Source of the DNA: Roseivirga seohaensis
Lineage (GTDB): Bacteria; Bacteroidota; Bacteroidia; Cytophagales; Cyclobacteriaceae
NCBI RefSeq assembly: GCF_001592945.1
Contig: NZ_LRPB01000006.1
Span: 186,001-250,000 of the forward strand
Direction: 5' to 3'
Length of the DNA stretch: 64,000 nt
In this document: positions 7,473-19,483 of the stretch, piece after piece
How positions within the stretch are numbered: position 1 is the first letter of the stretch
How the letters are laid out: every line of letters begins with the position of its first letter
Notes under the pieces: generated by a model
Databases searched by the model: none
Told to the model about the DNA's origin: nothing
The model's input: the letters and a program-made list of their open reading frames with translations, nothing else
Translations under genes and position numbers: made by a program

Positions 7473-8543
7473 TTATTTTAAATAGCTAAAATCATGATCG
7501 GCAGGCAATTGAATAATAAACTGATACATCAATTCAATTACTTTCTCAATATCACTTTCGTGCGCAGTTTCTACGGTAGTGTGCATGTACTTCAAAGCCA
7601 AAGAAATTAAAGCTGAAGGCACACCTTCGTTTGAATAAGCAAAAGCATCAGTATCGGTGCCCGTTGACCTTGAGCTTGCATGACGCTGGAAGTCAATCTT
7701 ATTTTTCTCCGCAACTTCGATAAGCATTTTCAACACATTGTTATGTACCGCAGGGCCATAAGCCAACACAGGCCCTAAACCGCATTTCTGATCACCTTGC
7801 AATTGTTTTTCATACATTGGAGAAGCCGTATCGTGACATACGTCTGTAATGATGGCTACATCTGGTTTAATTCTAGCGGCAATCATTTCTGCACCACGCA
7901 AACCAATTTCTTCTTGTACCGAATTGACCACATAAAGACCAAATGGAAGTTTCTTTCCTTCTTCATGAAGTCTTCTGGCTACTTCGGCAATCATAAATCC
8001 ACCAATACGGTTATCGAGTGCACGCCCACACCAGAACTTCTTATTCAGTTTGAAAACCTCATCGTCAAAAGTGATTACAGTACCCACATGAACGCCCATA
8101 TCGAGCACTTCCTGTTTCGACTCTGCTCCTACATCGATAAAGATATTTTTCAGTGAAGGTGATTTTTCAGACGCTTTATCGCGCACGTGAATGGCTGGCC
8201 AACCAAAAACACCTTTCACAATTCCTTTCTCTGTATGGATGTTCACCCTTTTTGAAGGCGCTATTTGGTGATCAGAACCACCATTTCGAACTACATAAAT
8301 GTAGCCGTTGTCGTCAATGTAGTTTACGAACCAGCTGATCTCATCGGCATGTGCTTCAATCACCACTTTAAAGGGTGCATCAGGATTGATTACCCCTACT
8401 GCTGTTCCGTATTTATCCGTGAAATAAGTATCTGTAAATGGCTTAATATAATCCAACCAGATTTGTTGACCTGAAGCTTCAAAACCTGTTGGCGAAGCAT
8501 TATTTAAATATTTGGTAAGGAATTCCTGACTCTTTTGATTCAT
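7473..8543 (-). CDS. M42 family metallopeptidase (glutamyl aminopeptidase/cellulase-M type)
   Basis: Cytoplasmic di-metal aminopeptidase. Key pieces: ASPTGFE at the N terminus, EAHADEISW (metal His and the following Asp), ALDNRIGGF, the catalytic EEIGLRGAE, ITDVCHD and TGTDTDAF; His of the VETAHESD motif is the last ligand. I start at the ATG at 8543 (MNQKSQEF, 356 residues), not at an ATG 36 bases further upstream, because that one lies inside the terminator hairpin of the preceding gene and relatives begin near MNQK. It likely shares a transcript with the BtuF-like gene. Confidence 0.88.
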   Translation of the reverse strand: MNQKSQEFLTKYLNNASPTGFEASGQQIWLDYIKPFTDTYFTDKYGTAVGVINPDAPFKVVIEAHADEISWFVNYIDDNGYIYVVRNGGSDHQIAPSKRVNIHTEKGIVKGVFGWPAIHVRDKASEKSPSLKNIFIDVGAESKQEVLDMGVHVGTVITFDDEVFKLNKKFWCGRALDNRIGGFMIAEVARRLHEEGKKLPFGLYVVNSVQEEIGLRGAEMIAARIKPDVAIITDVCHDTASPMYEKQLQGDQKCGLGPVLAYGPAVHNNVLKMLIEVAEKNKIDFQRHASSRSTGTDTDAFAYSNEGVPSALISLALKYMHTTVETAHESDIEKVIELMYQFIIQLPADHDFSYLK

Positions 8544-8564
8544 AATTTTCAGTATTCTAAATGC

Positions 8565-8587
8565 TAAAAAACTGGCCAAGGCCAGTT
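8565..8587 (-). terminator. Terminator after the carboxyltransferase gene
   Basis: Read on the minus strand, AACTGGCC and GGCCAGTT form an 8-bp stem with a 2-base loop, followed directly by a T run. It lies 33 bases after the stop of the gene at 8620-10200 and separates it from the peptidase gene. Confidence 0.8.
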
Positions 8588-8619
8588 CTATAATTTAATT
8601 CGGTACAGAGAATTCCTTC

Positions 8620-10200
8620 TTACAAAGGAATGTTCCCGTGTTTCTTTTTAGGCAGCGTAGCCACCTTGTTCTCCAACATGGTAAAGGCCCTAATAAGTTT
8701 CTTGCGGGTATCTTGCGGTAGAATAACTTCATCCACATAACCTCTTCGGGCAGCACGATAAGGGTTGGCAAACTTCTCAGTGTATTCGTCTACTTTCTCT
8801 TCGAGTTTGGCCTCTGGATCATCGGCAGCGGCAATTTCTCTTTTGAAAATGATTTCTGCAGCACCCTTAGCTCCCATTACAGCAATTTCAGCCGAAGGCC
8901 AAGCATAGTTCATGTCTGCCCCAATATGCTTTGAGTTCATTACATCATAGGCCCCACCGTAAGCCTTTCTGGTGATTACGGTAATTCTTGGCACTGTAGC
9001 TTCAGAGAAAGCATACAACAACTTGGCTCCATTGGTGATAATAGCATTCCATTCTTGGTCTGTGCCCGGCAAGAAGCCTGGTACATCCTCTAACACCAAC
9101 AAAGGCACATTGAAACAATCACAGAAACGTACAAATCGCGCACCTTTTACACTCGCATCAATATCTAAAACCCCAGCCATAGAAGCCGGTTGGTTTCCTA
9201 CAATACCAATACTTCTTCCACCAATTCGGGCAAAGCCCACCACAATGTTCTCTGCGTAGTTTTTATGGACTTCGAAGAAAGAATCCTCATCAACCAAACC
9301 TTCAATTACCTCACGCATGTCGTAAGGCTGATTCGGGTTTTCTGGAATAATATCATTTAATACGGTTCTTACCGCATCTTCATTTAAATCATATTCATAT
9401 ACTGGAGCCGTGTCTTCGCAGTTCTGCGGGATGTACGACAGCAGTTGTTTGATTTCATTAATGCACTGGACCTCATTGGCGGAGGCGAAATGTGTCACTC
9501 CACTTTTTGTACTGTGCGTACTGGCACCTCCTAATTCTTCAGAAGTTACTTCCTCTTGTGTTACAGTTTTCACCACATTTGGCCCCGTAACAAACATATA
9601 AGAAGTGTTTTCTACCATGAAGATAAAATCGGTAATGGCTGGCGAATATACCGCACCACCCGCACATGGCCCCATAATGGCAGAAATTTGAGGTACTACA
9701 CCTGATGCCAAGGTGTTTCTATAAAAGATATCGGCATAACCGCCAAGCGACACTACGCCTTCTTGAATTCGAGCCCCACCAGAATCGTTTAGGCCAATCA
9801 CAGGCGCACCGTTCTTCATGGCCAAATCCATAATTTTAACAATCTTTTCGGCATGTGTTTCAGAAAGCGAACCTCCAAACACGGTGAAATCTTGTGAATA
9901 CACATATACTAAACGGCCATGAACCGTTCCATACCCCGTCACAACGCCATCACCCAAGTAGATTTCTTTTTCCAGACCGAAATCCGTAGCTCTGTGTTCT
10001 ACAAACTTGCCTATTTCTTCAAAGCTTCCTTCATCTAGTAAGAGTTCAAGACGTTCTCTAGCGGTAAGCTTACCTCTTTTATGTTGACTATCGATCCGTT
10101 TCTGGCCTCCACCTAATAAGGCTTCTGCATTTTTCTGCTCTAACCATTCAATTTTTTCTGCTTTGGTCTTATGCTTTTTAAGCGGGGTATTCTTAGCCAT
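8620..10200 (-). CDS. Acyl-CoA carboxylase carboxyltransferase (beta) subunit, propionyl/methylmalonyl-CoA type
   Basis: The 526-residue protein carries both carboxyltransferase halves. The N-terminal half has [12 protein letters not shown], the oxyanion-type GGARIQEGV and [12 protein letters not shown]; the C-terminal half has [12 protein letters not shown] and [10 protein letters not shown]. Length and motifs match PccB/MmdA more than AccD. It moves carboxyl from biotin to propionyl-CoA (or acts in a decarboxylase). The carrier protein probably used is encoded 38 kb away at 48161. No biotin carboxylase is present here. Its ATG is almost back-to-back with the divergent Ppx/GppA region. Confidence 0.9.
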   Translation of the reverse strand: MAKNTPLKKHKTKAEKIEWLEQKNAEALLGGGQKRIDSQHKRGKLTARERLELLLDEGSFEEIGKFVEHRATDFGLEKEIYLGDGVVTGYGTVHGRLVYVYSQDFTVFGGSLSETHAEKIVKIMDLAMKNGAPVIGLNDSGGARIQEGVVSLGGYADIFYRNTLASGVVPQISAIMGPCAGGAVYSPAITDFIFMVENTSYMFVTGPNVVKTVTQEEVTSEELGGASTHSTKSGVTHFASANEVQCINEIKQLLSYIPQNCEDTAPVYEYDLNEDAVRTVLNDIIPENPNQPYDMREVIEGLVDEDSFFEVHKNYAENIVVGFARIGGRSIGIVGNQPASMAGVLDIDASVKGARFVRFCDCFNVPLLVLEDVPGFLPGTDQEWNAIITNGAKLLYAFSEATVPRITVITRKAYGGAYDVMNSKHIGADMNYAWPSAEIAVMGAKGAAEIIFKREIAAADDPEAKLEEKVDEYTEKFANPYRAARRGYVDEVILPQDTRKKLIRAFTMLENKVATLPKKKHGNIPL

Positions 10201-10222
10201 AGATGTGGTTTTATATACTTGC

Positions 10223-10230
10223 CAAAGATA
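10223..10230 (-). promoter_or_regulatory. Putative -7 box for the carboxyltransferase gene
   Basis: TATCTTTG on the minus strand fits the Bacteroidota TAnnTTTG box exactly and ends 22 bases before the ATG. No TTTG is present at the usual 19-20 base spacing, so the call is weak. Confidence 0.35.
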
Positions 10231-10334
10231 TACAGGTCAGTACAAAAAAAGAACATAATCGGCATCTATTACCTTTCGATGAACACCCATATTTTAATAG
10301 AATGCCTTATATTCGCCCATCTTTGCAGAGGGGC

Positions 10335-11291
10335 ATGAAAGAGAGAATAGCAGTTATTGATTTGGGCACTAATACCTTCCACTTATTTATAGTGGAGTTG
10401 AGCAAGCGCGAGGTCAAAACGCTATACCGCGAGAAAATAGCCGTAAAAATTGGCAAGAATGGCATTAGCAAAGGGAGAATCTCAGCTGATGCCAAAAAAA
10501 GAGCCCTTCACACCCTTCAAGTTTTCAAAACTATTATCGACCAATTCGAGGTAAAAACCGTTACGGGAGTTGCCACAAGCGCCATTCGATCGGCTAAAAA
10601 TGGCCAACAACTGTTGGATGAGATCAAAGAGAAAACTTCTATTGACATTCAAATTATTTCTGGTGACCGTGAAGCTGAACTCATTTTCTATGGAGTGAAG
10701 TCTACTTTTCACCTCACAGAAACGCCACAGTTGGTAATGGATATTGGTGGCGGAAGTGTAGAGTTCATCATAGGAAACAACGAAGAAATCTTCTGGAAAC
10801 AAAGCTTCGAAATTGGAGCGCAAAGGCTTTTAGATAAATTCCATAAGGACGATCCTATGCCTCAAGAAAGTATAGAAGAAATGAGTTCTTGGCTCGAAAC
10901 TGAACTTTCTAGCTTAGTAAGTGCTATTGAAGAGTTCAAGCCTCAAGGCTTAATTGGATGTTCGGGCACCTTTGACACCCTTTCTGAAATTTACATGAAA
11001 GAGAATGGGATTGAAAGAGCTCCGAATAGCTTGATTTTCCAATTCCCGATAGAAGCAAACAACCGTATTTACAAAGAACTGATTACCAAGAACAGGAAAG
11101 AGCGAATGCATATACCTGGCATGGTAACCATGCGTGTAGATATGATTGTTGTAGCCAGTTGCCTAATACAGTTTGTATTAAAACACATGAATACCGAAAA
11201 TATTACAGCCTGCGCTTACGCATTAAAAGAAGGGCTTTTATATACTTCGTTTTCGCACATTAAGATTTCGGAGAAAAGCACTCCGAATTAA
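10335..11291 (+). CDS. Ppx/GppA family phosphatase (exopolyphosphatase or pppGpp hydrolase)
   Basis: The product (318 residues from this start) is an ASKHA-fold phosphatase: AVIDLGTNTFHLFIVE at the N terminus, GVATSAIRSAKNG, ISGDREAELIFYGV, and the second phosphate loop VMDIGGGSVEFII. It should degrade polyphosphate or pppGpp. An in-frame ATG at 10203 would add 44 residues with no family resemblance (and run through the divergent promoter region), so I start at MKERIAVIDLG. A near-consensus box CATCTTTG at 10318-10325 would give a very short leader for this start. The next gene starts 11 bases downstream. Confidence 0.85.
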   Translation: MKERIAVIDLGTNTFHLFIVELSKREVKTLYREKIAVKIGKNGISKGRISADAKKRALHTLQVFKTIIDQFEVKTVTGVATSAIRSAKNGQQLLDEIKEKTSIDIQIISGDREAELIFYGVKSTFHLTETPQLVMDIGGGSVEFIIGNNEEIFWKQSFEIGAQRLLDKFHKDDPMPQESIEEMSSWLETELSSLVSAIEEFKPQGLIGCSGTFDTLSEIYMKENGIERAPNSLIFQFPIEANNRIYKELITKNRKERMHIPGMVTMRVDMIVVASCLIQFVLKHMNTENITACAYALKEGLLYTSFSHIKISEKSTPN

Positions 11292-11302
11292 AAAATAAAA
11301 GC

Positions 11303-12376
11303 ATGTCGAATTATTCTTACCAAGATTTATATCAGTTTTCTCATTCTGTTTTTATTAAAATGGGTTGCTCAGAAGCAGATGCTACCCAGGCTTGTGAAAC
11401 ACTTCTTTCTGCCGACTTAAGAGGAATCGACTCTCATGGGGTCGCGCGACTTACTGGCTACGTTAGGCTTTGGGAAAAAGGAAGAATTAATGCGACCCCG
11501 AACATCAAAATAACTTATGAAACCCCAAGCACGGCCGTTGTTGATGGGGATGCTGGCTTGGGTTTAGTCGTTGCTCCTTTCGCTATGAGAGTAGCCATGG
11601 ATAAGGCAAAAAATGTAGGAACAGGCTGGGTTTCGGTAAAAAACTCTAACCACTATGGCATTGCTGGCTACCATTCGTTATTGGCTGCACAAAACGACAT
11701 GATTGGCATTTCAATGACCAATGCCAGTCCTTTAGTTTCTCCTACTTTTTCTAAAGAAAGACTTTTAGGTACCAATCCAATTGCCATTGCAATTCCAGCC
11801 GGAAACGAACCTCCCTTTGTGGGCGACTTTGCTACCACCACAGCGGCCAATGGTAAACTCGAAATTCTTCAAAGAAAGGGAGAACCCGTACCTCAGGGTT
11901 GGGTGCAAGACAAAGACGGCATAGATACCACCAATGCCTTCGGAGTAAAAGAAGGTGGTGCTTTACGGCCTTTAGGCGGAAGTAGGTTACACGGAAGCCA
12001 TAAAGGTTATATTATGGGTTCGGTAGTAGATATTTTCTCTGCTGTACTCTCTGGTGCAAATTATGGTCCTTGGGCACCTCCGTTTGTAAGCTTTATGGAT
12101 CCGGTAAGTGACCCCGTTGGCGAAGGCCTAGGCCATTTCTTTGGTGCTATGCGTGTAGATGCTTTCCGCCCTGCATCAGAATTTAAAGAGCATATGGACA
12201 ATTGGATTCAGCGATTTAGAAGCTCAACTCCCGTAGATTCAGAACAGCCTGTGCTTATTCCCGGTGACCCAGAACGCGAAATGGAGAAAATAAGAATGGC
12301 ACAAGGAATTCCACTACTTCAACCTGTGGTAGATGATTTGAAAGAAGTAGGTAAGAAATTTGGGATTGATTTCTAA
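11303..12376 (+). CDS. Ldh family oxidoreductase (malate/L-lactate dehydrogenase type 2)
   Basis: The 357-residue NAD(P)-dependent 2-oxoacid reductase is of the non-Rossmann Ldh family. Markers are DSHGVARLTGYV (substrate/catalytic His), VKNSNHYGIAGYHS, GTNPIAIAIP and GSHKGYIMG. Substrate cannot be fixed from the sequence: malate, lactate, sulfolactate and ureidoglycolate enzymes share this fold. It is 11 bases behind the Ppx/GppA gene, so the two are probably co-transcribed although no functional link is obvious. Confidence 0.88.
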   Translation: MSNYSYQDLYQFSHSVFIKMGCSEADATQACETLLSADLRGIDSHGVARLTGYVRLWEKGRINATPNIKITYETPSTAVVDGDAGLGLVVAPFAMRVAMDKAKNVGTGWVSVKNSNHYGIAGYHSLLAAQNDMIGISMTNASPLVSPTFSKERLLGTNPIAIAIPAGNEPPFVGDFATTTAANGKLEILQRKGEPVPQGWVQDKDGIDTTNAFGVKEGGALRPLGGSRLHGSHKGYIMGSVVDIFSAVLSGANYGPWAPPFVSFMDPVSDPVGEGLGHFFGAMRVDAFRPASEFKEHMDNWIQRFRSSTPVDSEQPVLIPGDPEREMEKIRMAQGIPLLQPVVDDLKEVGKKFGIDF

Positions 12377-12397
12377 AAACCAGAGTAGATTAAGAGA

Positions 12398-12480
12398 GCC
12401 CTCCAAAAATTCCTATTTAGACTTTAAACAAAGTGAATTACCACTGATGATATAATTACATCAACTTTTGGAGGGTTTTT
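12398..12480. terminator. Long-loop inverted repeat between convergent genes
   Basis: CCCTCCAAAA (12399-12408) and TTTTGGAGGG (12466-12475) form a perfect 10-bp stem around a 57-base AT-rich loop. TTTTT (12476-12480) follows, so it can end the Ldh transcript. It lies between convergent genes. The right arm shares TCAACTTTTGGA with a second convergent-gene repeat at 57595-57657. Confidence 0.6.
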
Positions 12481-12503
12481 CCAGATTTGAAATCAAGCTT
12501 AGA

Positions 12504-13079
12504 TCAAAAAGTAATTCCGCCTCGTATTACCAATGCACTTCCGTAAGGAGACCTAAGGTCATCATGAAGCAGGTTATATAGTACCGTAATATTTAATCCG
12601 CCCTTTCCAAAAATAGGTTGAAATGCACCGCCACCAATAAATAAGCCAGGTACCCATTCACGATTCGTAGCTTCACTAAAAGGATCTGGGGCAAATTCAA
12701 CATTCAAAGTCTCAAATTCCAAATGAGCAAAATAGGTGTCGAAAATATTATGTCTAAGAAAAGTACGCCCTCCATATACATTACTACTCACTTTAAATTC
12801 GTCACGTGAAGGTAGAAGAGTGTACTTACGGGAAAGATAAAGATATGTGGCACCTAAACCCGCAGAAAAGTCCTGAGTAATCATATAACCGGCTAGCGGT
12901 GAAACATCGATATAAGTAAAGTTGGTACCGAGGTTGAATGAAAAATTTCCTCCAAAATAAACCCGATCCATAAAACTAACAGAATCCGCTTCTTGAGGTT
13001 CTTCCTCGAAGTAAATCTGAGCCTGAAGGCTTGAAAAGCTTATAAAAAATAAGGCGACAAGGGTGAATAGTTTTCTCAT
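12504..13079 (-). CDS. Outer-membrane beta-barrel protein (hypothetical)
   Basis: The 191-residue product starts with a signal peptide (LFTLVALFFISFSSLQAQ, cleavage after AQA-like site near 20). The rest alternates polar and hydrophobic/aromatic residues in strand-length stretches and ends in GGITF, with a terminal Phe as in outer-membrane barrels. The short length fits an eight-strand barrel of the OmpW/outer-membrane porin-like kind. No catalytic motif is seen. It lies downstream of the DivIC-like gene, but a terminator separates them. Confidence 0.65.
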   Translation of the reverse strand: MRKLFTLVALFFISFSSLQAQIYFEEEPQEADSVSFMDRVYFGGNFSFNLGTNFTYIDVSPLAGYMITQDFSAGLGATYLYLSRKYTLLPSRDEFKVSSNVYGGRTFLRHNIFDTYFAHLEFETLNVEFAPDPFSEATNREWVPGLFIGGGAFQPIFGKGGLNITVLYNLLHDDLRSPYGSALVIRGGITF

Positions 13080-13091
13080 AGTTCTGATAAC

Positions 13092-13116
13092 GAAAAAGTC
13101 CTCAAAAAGAGGACTT
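13092..13116 (-). terminator. Terminator after the DivIC/FtsB-like gene
   Basis: On the minus strand AAGTCCTC and GAGGACTT form an 8-bp perfect stem with a TTTTT loop, followed by TTT. It lies 24 bases after the stop codon at 13140. Confidence 0.8.
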
Positions 13117-13139
13117 GGTATGCATATTTTTTTCTTGAT

Positions 13140-13439
13140 TTAGTCTTCCGTTACTATGACGAAAAGATCTTCAGATGGTTTCTTCATTAAGTACTTTTCT
13201 CTTGCGAACTTCTCAAGTAACTCCTGATTAGTCGTCAACTCTTCTCTATTCTTAAGTACTTCTACTTTTTTCTCTAGGTAGTATTCTTTCTGTTTTTCAA
13301 GATTACTTAGTTTCGACTTCAGCCTAATCTGAGTCACGATGTCATTTGAGTCTACAAACAGCATCCAAATAATAAAAAACGTTCCGAAGAGGAAGTAAAA
13401 ACTCTTTGCGAAGCGAGGAACCTTGGTGAAAGCCTTCAT
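13140..13439 (-). CDS. Septum formation initiator family protein (FtsB/DivIC-like)
   Basis: The 99-residue bitopic membrane protein has a short cytoplasmic N terminus, one membrane segment (FYFLFGTFFIIWMLFV, about 14-29) and a coiled coil (about 40-75) ending in FAREKYLMKKPSEDLFVI, the usual C-terminal signature. The family joins FtsL and FtsQ in the divisome. Position behind enolase is a conserved arrangement in Bacteroidota. A TACTTTTG box ends only four bases before the ATG, so transcription may start at or near the start codon, though this is weak evidence. Confidence 0.85.
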   Translation of the reverse strand: MKAFTKVPRFAKSFYFLFGTFFIIWMLFVDSNDIVTQIRLKSKLSNLEKQKEYYLEKKVEVLKNREELTTNQELLEKFAREKYLMKKPSEDLFVIVTED

Positions 13440-13530
13440 AGTACAAAAGTAACTAACTTTTTAGCACAAAATCAAAAGTATGACGATTTACTGTTAACTC
13501 ATATGACAGGCTTTATAATGCATATAAAGC

Positions 13531-13565
13531 AAAAAGACTTCATCCTTTACAGAATGAAGCCTTTT
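13531..13565 (-). terminator. Terminator after enolase
   Basis: On the minus strand an approximately 13-bp stem (AAAAGGCTTCATT with GGATGAAGTCTTTT, including G-U pairs) is followed by T. It lies 22 bases after the eno stop codon. Confidence 0.75.
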
Positions 13566-13586
13566 AACTATGAAGTATTATTCGAC

Positions 13587-15994
<2,408 letters not shown>

Positions 15995-16044
15995 ATTTAT
16001 AGATTCGTGCGCAAATTCAATTCTTCAATGCGATACAAAAGTAA

Positions 16045-16080
16045 ATAAAAAAGGGATTGAACAAATTAGCTCAATCCCTT
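16045..16080 (-). terminator. Terminator at the end of the ribosomal protein operon
   Basis: On the minus strand AAGGGATTGA and TCAATCCCTT form a perfect 10-bp stem around a 10-base loop, followed by TTTTTTATTT. It lies 26 bases after the rplQ stop and is the strongest terminator in the ribosomal region. Confidence 0.9.
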
Positions 16081-16105
16081 ATTCTATATTTTTAAGAAAG
16101 TAGAA

Positions 16106-16678
16106 TTATTCCCCGTCTTTCTTATCATCTTCTTTCGCTTCTTCAGCTTTAGCTTCAGGAGTTTCTTCAGTTTCAGCAGCTGGTGCCTCTACAGCTTCTT
16201 CTTTTGCTGCCTTAGGTGCTTTTGCTGCCGGAGTAGCTTCAGTAGTAGCGTCATCTTTCTTACCACCTCTTCTGCTTCTTCTGCTCTTCTTAGCAGGAGT
16301 TGCTTCTTTAAGTAGTAATTCGTTGTAGTCTACTAATTCAATGATACACATATCAGCATTATCACCTAATCTGTTTCCAGTTTTGATAATTCTAGTGTAC
16401 CCTCCAGGTCTGTCTGCTACCTTTTCTGCGATCTCGTTGAAAAGTGTTGTTACCGTTTCCTTATTTTGAAGATAAGAGAATACAACTCTTCTTGAGTGAG
16501 TAGTATCAGTCTTAGCTTTTGTAATAAGAGGCTCAACATATTTCCTAAGCTCCTTTGCCTTCGCTACAGTAGTTGAAATTCTCTTGTGCGCGATCAAAGA
16601 AGAAGCCATGTTAGAAAGCATTGCTTTTCTATGCGGTGCCTTTCTACTCAGGTGATTAAATTTCTTCCCGTGTCTCAT
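16106..16678 (-). CDS. rplQ: Ribosomal protein L17 with an acidic tail
   Basis: Residues 1 to about 120 are an ordinary L17 ([21 protein letters not shown], then [27 protein letters not shown]). A tail of about 65 residues follows: first basic ([12 protein letters not shown]) and then rich in Ala, Glu, Thr and Pro, ending in EDDKKDGE. E. coli L17 is 127 residues, so the tail is an extension, probably disordered and solvent exposed. Last gene of the rplC-rplQ block, 6 bases after rpoA. Confidence 0.95.
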   Translation of the reverse strand: MRHGKKFNHLSRKAPHRKAMLSNMASSLIAHKRISTTVAKAKELRKYVEPLITKAKTDTTHSRRVVFSYLQNKETVTTLFNEIAEKVADRPGGYTRIIKTGNRLGDNADMCIIELVDYNELLLKEATPAKKSRRSRRGGKKDDATTEATPAAKAPKAAKEEAVEAPAAETEETPEAKAEEAKEDDKKDGE

Positions 16679-16684
16679 CTTACT

Positions 16685-17674
16685 TTATTCCTCGTCAAGT
16701 TTATATTTTGATAAGTCCATACCGAAAGTAAGGTTCTTATCAGCTATTAGTTGCTCCAATTCAGCCAAAGACTTTTTACCGAAGTTTCTGAATTTCATCA
16801 TATCAGAAATTTCAAGTCTTGCTAAGTCGCCTAATGTTCTTACATCAGCAGCTTTAAGACAGTTGTAAGCTCTTACTGAAAGATCAAGATCGTTCAGTTG
16901 AGTTTTTAACAACTTACGCATATGAAGCATTTCTTCATCTACTTGCTCTGGCTCATCTAGAGAACCTGTTTCCAAGATCATATTCTGATCAGAGAATAGC
17001 ATGAAGTGTTGAATTAAGATATGGGCTGCACCTTTCAAAGCGTTCTCAGGGTGAATAGAACCGTCAGTTTGAATATCCAAAACCAACATTTCATAGTCAG
17101 TTTTTTGTTCAACCCTAGTGTTTTCTACACTGAATTTTACGTTTTTGATTGGCGTATAAATAGCGTCAATTGGAATGTATCCGAATAATTGCTCAGAAGG
17201 TCTGTTCTCTTCAGCAGGAACGTAACCTCTACCCTTATCGATAGAAAGCTCAATTTCGAACTTTACCGAACTATCAAGGTGACACACTACTTCATCTGGG
17301 TTAAGGATTTCGAAAGCACCAGTGAATTTTCCAATATCACCAGCAGCAAACTTATCCTGACCTTCAATAATTACAGTAATTTTATTATCAACAGTGTCGG
17401 AGATTTTCTTGAAACGAACCTTCTTTAAATTTAGAATGATTTCCGCTACGTCTTCTACAACACCCTCAATCGTTGAGAATTCATGCAAAACACCAGGGAT
17501 TTTAATACCTGTGATAGCGTAACCTTCTAATGAAGAAAGAAGAATTCTTCTTAATGCATTACCGATTGTAACCCCGTATCCTTTTTCAAGCGGTTTAAAT
17601 GTGAACAGACCGTGAAAGTCGTCCGCCTTTTCCATCACCACCTTTTCAGGGATTTGAAATGCGAGTATTGACAT
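16685..17674 (-). CDS. rpoA: RNA polymerase alpha subunit
   Basis: The 329-residue subunit dimerises to start core assembly. The N-terminal domain shows [25 protein letters not shown]. The C-terminal domain, joined by an acidic linker, shows [23 protein letters not shown] and [13 protein letters not shown], the HhH surface that contacts DNA and activators. Typical position between rpsD and rplQ. Confidence 0.98.
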   Translation of the reverse strand: MSILAFQIPEKVVMEKADDFHGLFTFKPLEKGYGVTIGNALRRILLSSLEGYAITGIKIPGVLHEFSTIEGVVEDVAEIILNLKKVRFKKISDTVDNKITVIIEGQDKFAAGDIGKFTGAFEILNPDEVVCHLDSSVKFEIELSIDKGRGYVPAEENRPSEQLFGYIPIDAIYTPIKNVKFSVENTRVEQKTDYEMLVLDIQTDGSIHPENALKGAAHILIQHFMLFSDQNMILETGSLDEPEQVDEEMLHMRKLLKTQLNDLDLSVRAYNCLKAADVRTLGDLARLEISDMMKFRNFGKKSLAELEQLIADKNLTFGMDLSKYKLDEE

Positions 17675-17704
17675 ATGATTAGATCGTTTAAGTTCTTAAA
17701 TAGA

Positions 17705-18310
17705 TTATTTAGAGTAAAGCTCGACAATAAGCTGCTCATTGATTTTTTCAGGAATTTCGTCCCTCATAGGTAGAGCAATCATCTTACCGTTCATTTCAGC
17801 TTTATTCCACTCAATCCATGGATATTTTTGTGCTGAATTGTTAGCTAAACTGTCGGTGATGGCCTCTAGAGATTTAGACTTCTCTCTTACTCCTACTACA
17901 TCACCTGGTTGAACTACATAAGATGGGATGTTAACTAGTTCTCCATTCACGGTGATGTGTTTGTGAGAAACTAATTGTCTTGCACCTCTTCTTGTAGGAG
18001 CAATACCCATTCTATATACTGTATTATCAAGTCTTGCCTCCAACATTTGTAAAAGGATTTCACCTGTAATACCTGATTTTCTTGATGCACGATCGAACGT
18101 GTTAGCAAACTGACGCTCCAATACACCATAAGTGTATTTTGCTTTTTGCTTCTCCATTAACTGGATAGCATATTCAGATTGTTTTTTTCTTCTACCTCTT
18201 CCGTGTTGACCAGGAGGGTAAGCTTTCTTTTGCAATGCTTTGCTATGACCAAAGATAGGATCGTTAAATCTTCTCGCAATTTTGGCCTTAGGACCTGTAT
18301 ATCTTGCCAT
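17705..18310 (-). CDS. rpsD: Ribosomal protein S4
   Basis: The 201-residue primary 16S rRNA binder has the N-terminal [15 protein letters not shown] and the S4 domain [31 protein letters not shown]. It lacks the zinc cysteines found in some S4 proteins. In E. coli S4 represses the alpha operon; the same gene order (rpsM-rpsK-rpsD-rpoA-rplQ) is kept here, but I see no S4 target structure. Confidence 0.98.
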   Translation of the reverse strand: MARYTGPKAKIARRFNDPIFGHSKALQKKAYPPGQHGRGRRKKQSEYAIQLMEKQKAKYTYGVLERQFANTFDRASRKSGITGEILLQMLEARLDNTVYRMGIAPTRRGARQLVSHKHITVNGELVNIPSYVVQPGDVVGVREKSKSLEAITDSLANNSAQKYPWIEWNKAEMNGKMIALPMRDEIPEKINEQLIVELYSK

Positions 18311-18328
18311 TACTTTCTAATTTCTGGA

Positions 18329-18721
18329 TTAAACTCTTCTACGTTTTGGAGGACGACATCCGTTGTGTGGCAATGGAGTAACATCTTTAATCATCGTTAC
18401 TTCGATACCAGTATTTTGGAGTGATCTAATAGCAGACTCTCTTCCTGAGCCTGGTCCTTTAACAAATACCTCAACTTTTCTCAAACCCAAATCGTAGGCA
18501 GTTTGAGCGCAATTTTGGGCTGCCATTTGGGCTGCATAAGGAGTGTTCTTTTTAGAACCCTTAAAACCCATTTTACCAGCAGATGCCCAAGAAATCACTT
18601 GACCTTGTAGGTTAGTGATTGATATGATGATGTTATTGAAAGAAGCCTTAATGTGGGCTTGTCCAATAGCTTCAACCTGAACTACTCGTTTTTTAGCTTT
18701 ATCTTTTCTCTTCTGAGCCAT
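18329..18721 (-). CDS. rpsK: Ribosomal protein S11
   Basis: The 130-residue platform protein of the small subunit has [30 protein letters not shown] and the C-terminal signature [19 protein letters not shown]. Eighteen bases separate it from rpsD, 39 from rpsM. Confidence 0.98.
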   Translation of the reverse strand: MAQKRKDKAKKRVVQVEAIGQAHIKASFNNIIISITNLQGQVISWASAGKMGFKGSKKNTPYAAQMAAQNCAQTAYDLGLRKVEVFVKGPGSGRESAIRSLQNTGIEVTMIKDVTPLPHNGCRPPKRRRV

Positions 18722-18760
18722 TCTTCAAATATTTTCAGACCTAGCGGCCATTAATTCAAA

Positions 18761-19138
18761 TTACTTGGTTGCTTTTTTCTTGTTCGCAACAGTCTTTCTC
18801 TTACCTTTTCGGGTACGTGAGTTGTTTTTAGTATGTTGACCACGAACAGGAAGACCTTTTCTGTGTCGCAAACCACGGTAACAACCAATATCCATCAGAC
18901 GCTTAATGCTCAATTGAACCTCTGATTTTAAAACTCCTTCTACTTTGAACTCTTCACTGATGATGGTACGAATTGCTTTTTGCTCCTCGTCATCTAAATC
19001 ACCAATTTTCTTGTTCACATCGATACCGGCTTTACTTAAAATGTAAACAGCCGAGCTGCGACCAATTCCGAAAATATAGGTCAAACCTATCTCTGACCTC
19101 TTGTGATCCGGAATATCTACTCCTGAAATTCTAGCCAT
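18761..19138 (-). CDS. rpsM: Ribosomal protein S13
   Basis: The 125-residue head protein of the small subunit has [29 protein letters not shown], the signature [14 protein letters not shown] and a basic C terminus ([14 protein letters not shown]) that reaches toward the P-site tRNA. It lies two bases after rpmJ on the same transcript. Confidence 0.98.
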   Translation of the reverse strand: MARISGVDIPDHKRSEIGLTYIFGIGRSSAVYILSKAGIDVNKKIGDLDDEEQKAIRTIISEEFKVEGVLKSEVQLSIKRLMDIGCYRGLRHRKGLPVRGQHTKNNSRTRKGKRKTVANKKKATK

Positions 19139-19140
19139 AA

Positions 19141-19257
19141 TTACCCTTGTCTTTGTTTGAATCTAGGATTCTTTTTGTTTATCACGTATAACTTTCCATT
19201 CCTACGGATCAGCTTACAATCAGCACTACGCTTCTTGATAGATGCTTTCACTTTCAT
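19141..19257 (-). CDS. rpmJ: Ribosomal protein L36, cysteine-poor form
   Basis: A 38-residue frame between infA and rpsM starts [17 protein letters not shown] and ends NPRFKQRQG, matching L36 in length and ends. Of the four usual zinc ligands (three Cys and one His) only Cys14 is kept, so it should not bind zinc. This is the C-minus version usual in Bacteroidota. Confidence 0.95.
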   Translation of the reverse strand: MKVKASIKKRSADCKLIRRNGKLYVINKKNPRFKQRQG

Positions 19258-19263
19258 GATTTC

Positions 19264-19482
19264 TTATTTATATCTGTAAGTAATTCTTGCTTTGCTTAAA
19301 TCGTATGGCGACATCTCCATTTTCACTTTGTCACCTGGTAATATTCTGATATAGTGCATTCGCATTTTACCAGAAATATGAGCAGTTACGGTGTGTCCAT
19401 TATCAAGTTCTACTCTAAACATTGCATTTGGTAATGCTTCTAGAATAGTACCGTCCTGTTCAATAGATCCTTGTTTTGCCAT
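19264..19482 (-). CDS. infA: Translation initiation factor IF-1
   Basis: The 72-residue single OB-fold protein reads [20 protein letters not shown], then [26 protein letters not shown]. It binds the A site of the 30S subunit during initiation. One base separates it from map. Confidence 0.97.
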   Translation of the reverse strand: MAKQGSIEQDGTILEALPNAMFRVELDNGHTVTAHISGKMRMHYIRILPGDKVKMEMSPYDLSKARITYRYK

Positions 19483-19483
19483 A

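Noticed and set aside
8544-8579. Upstream start for the M42 peptidase
   Set aside because: This start lies inside the terminator hairpin of the preceding gene, and the added residues do not fit the family.
10203-10334. N-terminal extension of the Ppx/GppA protein
   Set aside because: The added 44 residues show no family pattern and cross the divergent promoter region.
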